Shown here: positions 24,602 to 24,856 of the stretch, in pieces | Position numbering within the stretch: position 1 is the stretch's first letter | How the letters are laid out: every line of letters begins with the position of its first letter | Assembly: GCA_007117275.1 (NCBI GenBank) | Contig: SKGV01000069.1 | Coordinates: forward strand, 1 to 24,856 | Origin: Methylophaga sp. | GTDB lineage: Bacteria; Pseudomonadota; Gammaproteobacteria; Nitrosococcales; Methylophagaceae | Length of the DNA stretch: 24,856 bases | Direction: 5' to 3' | Translations under genes and position numbers: made by a program | The notes under the pieces: model-generated | Told to the model about the DNA's origin: nothing | What the model saw: the letters and a program-made list of their open reading frames with translations, nothing else | Database searches by the model: none

Positions 24602-24856
24602 TAAAGACTTGCTACAACAATTAATTGCGTTTCGCCGCGAACGTGATTGGGAGCAGTTTCACCGACCTAAGGATTTAGCTATTTCGCTGTCCATTGAGGC
24701 TGCCGAGTTACTGGAGTGGTTTCAATGGCGCACTGATGATGAAATCATTCAGATGCTCAGCTCTGACAAACGCCAGCAGTTGGAAGATGAAATTGCCGAT
24801 GTTGCTGTTTATCTCACATATCTCAGCCATGATCTGCAGATTGATCTGGATGCAGT
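24594..24856 (+). CDS. MazG-like nucleotide pyrophosphohydrolase, N-terminal part
   Basis: The frame from ATG 24594 stays open to the window edge (87 full codons). It starts MIDKDLLQQLIAFRRERDWE, then FHRPKDLAISLSIEAAELLEWF and LEDEIADVAVYLTYL. The paired acidic motifs EAAE (Glu35, Glu38) and EIAD (Glu66, Asp69) are the Mg-binding EXXE/EXXD set of all-alpha NTP pyrophosphatases. The RDW...HxPKDLAxS pattern resembles the RS21-C6/dCTPase subgroup. These enzymes hydrolyse (d)NTPs to NMPs plus PPi, typically cleaning non-canonical nucleotides. The C-terminus is cut. The 8-base overlap with the hydrolase gene suggests coupled translation. Confidence 0.88.
   Translation, partial: MIDKDLLQQLIAFRRERDWEQFHRPKDLAISLSIEAAELLEWFQWRTDDEIIQMLSSDKRQQLEDEIADVAVYLTYLSHDLQIDLDA

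Noticed and set aside
1..24856. Mobile element, defence system, CRISPR array or biosynthetic cluster
   Set aside because: No transposase, integrase, repeat array, tRNA target or accessory gene was seen; nearly every base belongs to a known core gene or its control region.

Overview
The window is a conserved housekeeping stretch of a gammaproteobacterial chromosome of intermediate GC content. Support for the class comes from the gene families (ZapA with a ZapB-like partner, 6S RNA, GlnD, YfgM, BamB, the FabA/FabB pair, a YgfB-PepP pair) and from gene order. The order pyrH-frr-uppS-cdsA-dxr-rseP-bamA-skp-lpxD-fabZ-lpxA is the one I associate with Pseudomonas-type gammaproteobacteria; in E. coli dxr precedes uppS. 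A member of the Methylophaga/Thiotrichales-like lineages would fit, but that is a guess from general resemblance. I see no prophage, insertion sequence, CRISPR array, tRNA or rRNA.

Layout. At 1-1245 (minus strand) ygfB reads into pepP, which is cut by the left edge. Divergent from it, behind a near-consensus promoter, is a two-gene division module: a ZapB-like coiled-coil protein and ZapA. Next comes 6S RNA (about 1907-2080). Convergent to these lies map-glnD on the minus strand (5652 to 2251). A divergent control region with an S2-type leader then starts a long plus-strand run.

The run from rpsB to der (5925-21554) has almost no gaps and often overlapping genes. It moves from translation (rpsB, tsf, frr) and UMP kinase (pyrH), through isoprenoid and phospholipid precursors (uppS, cdsA, dxr) and the site-2 protease RseP, to outer-membrane assembly (bamA, skp) and lipid A/fatty acid steps (lpxD, fabZ, lpxA). 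It then continues directly into yfgM, bamB and der. Elsewhere these last three usually sit next to hisS, and lpxA is usually followed by lpxB; neither is present here.

The fabA-fabB pair for unsaturated fatty acid synthesis follows, with its own extended -10 promoter, and ends at a bidirectional terminator. A small unknown minus-strand gene shares that terminator. The window closes with a YbfF-like alpha/beta hydrolase overlapping a MazG-like nucleotide pyrophosphohydrolase cut by the right edge.

I did not find an exciting new system. The observations most worth checking are the LpxA acyl-chain ruler residue (Met167, predicting C10), the fused lpxA-yfgM-bamB-der arrangement without lpxB, a possible 17-codon leader peptide before fabA, and a small Cys-rich reading frame next to and antisense to 6S RNA.
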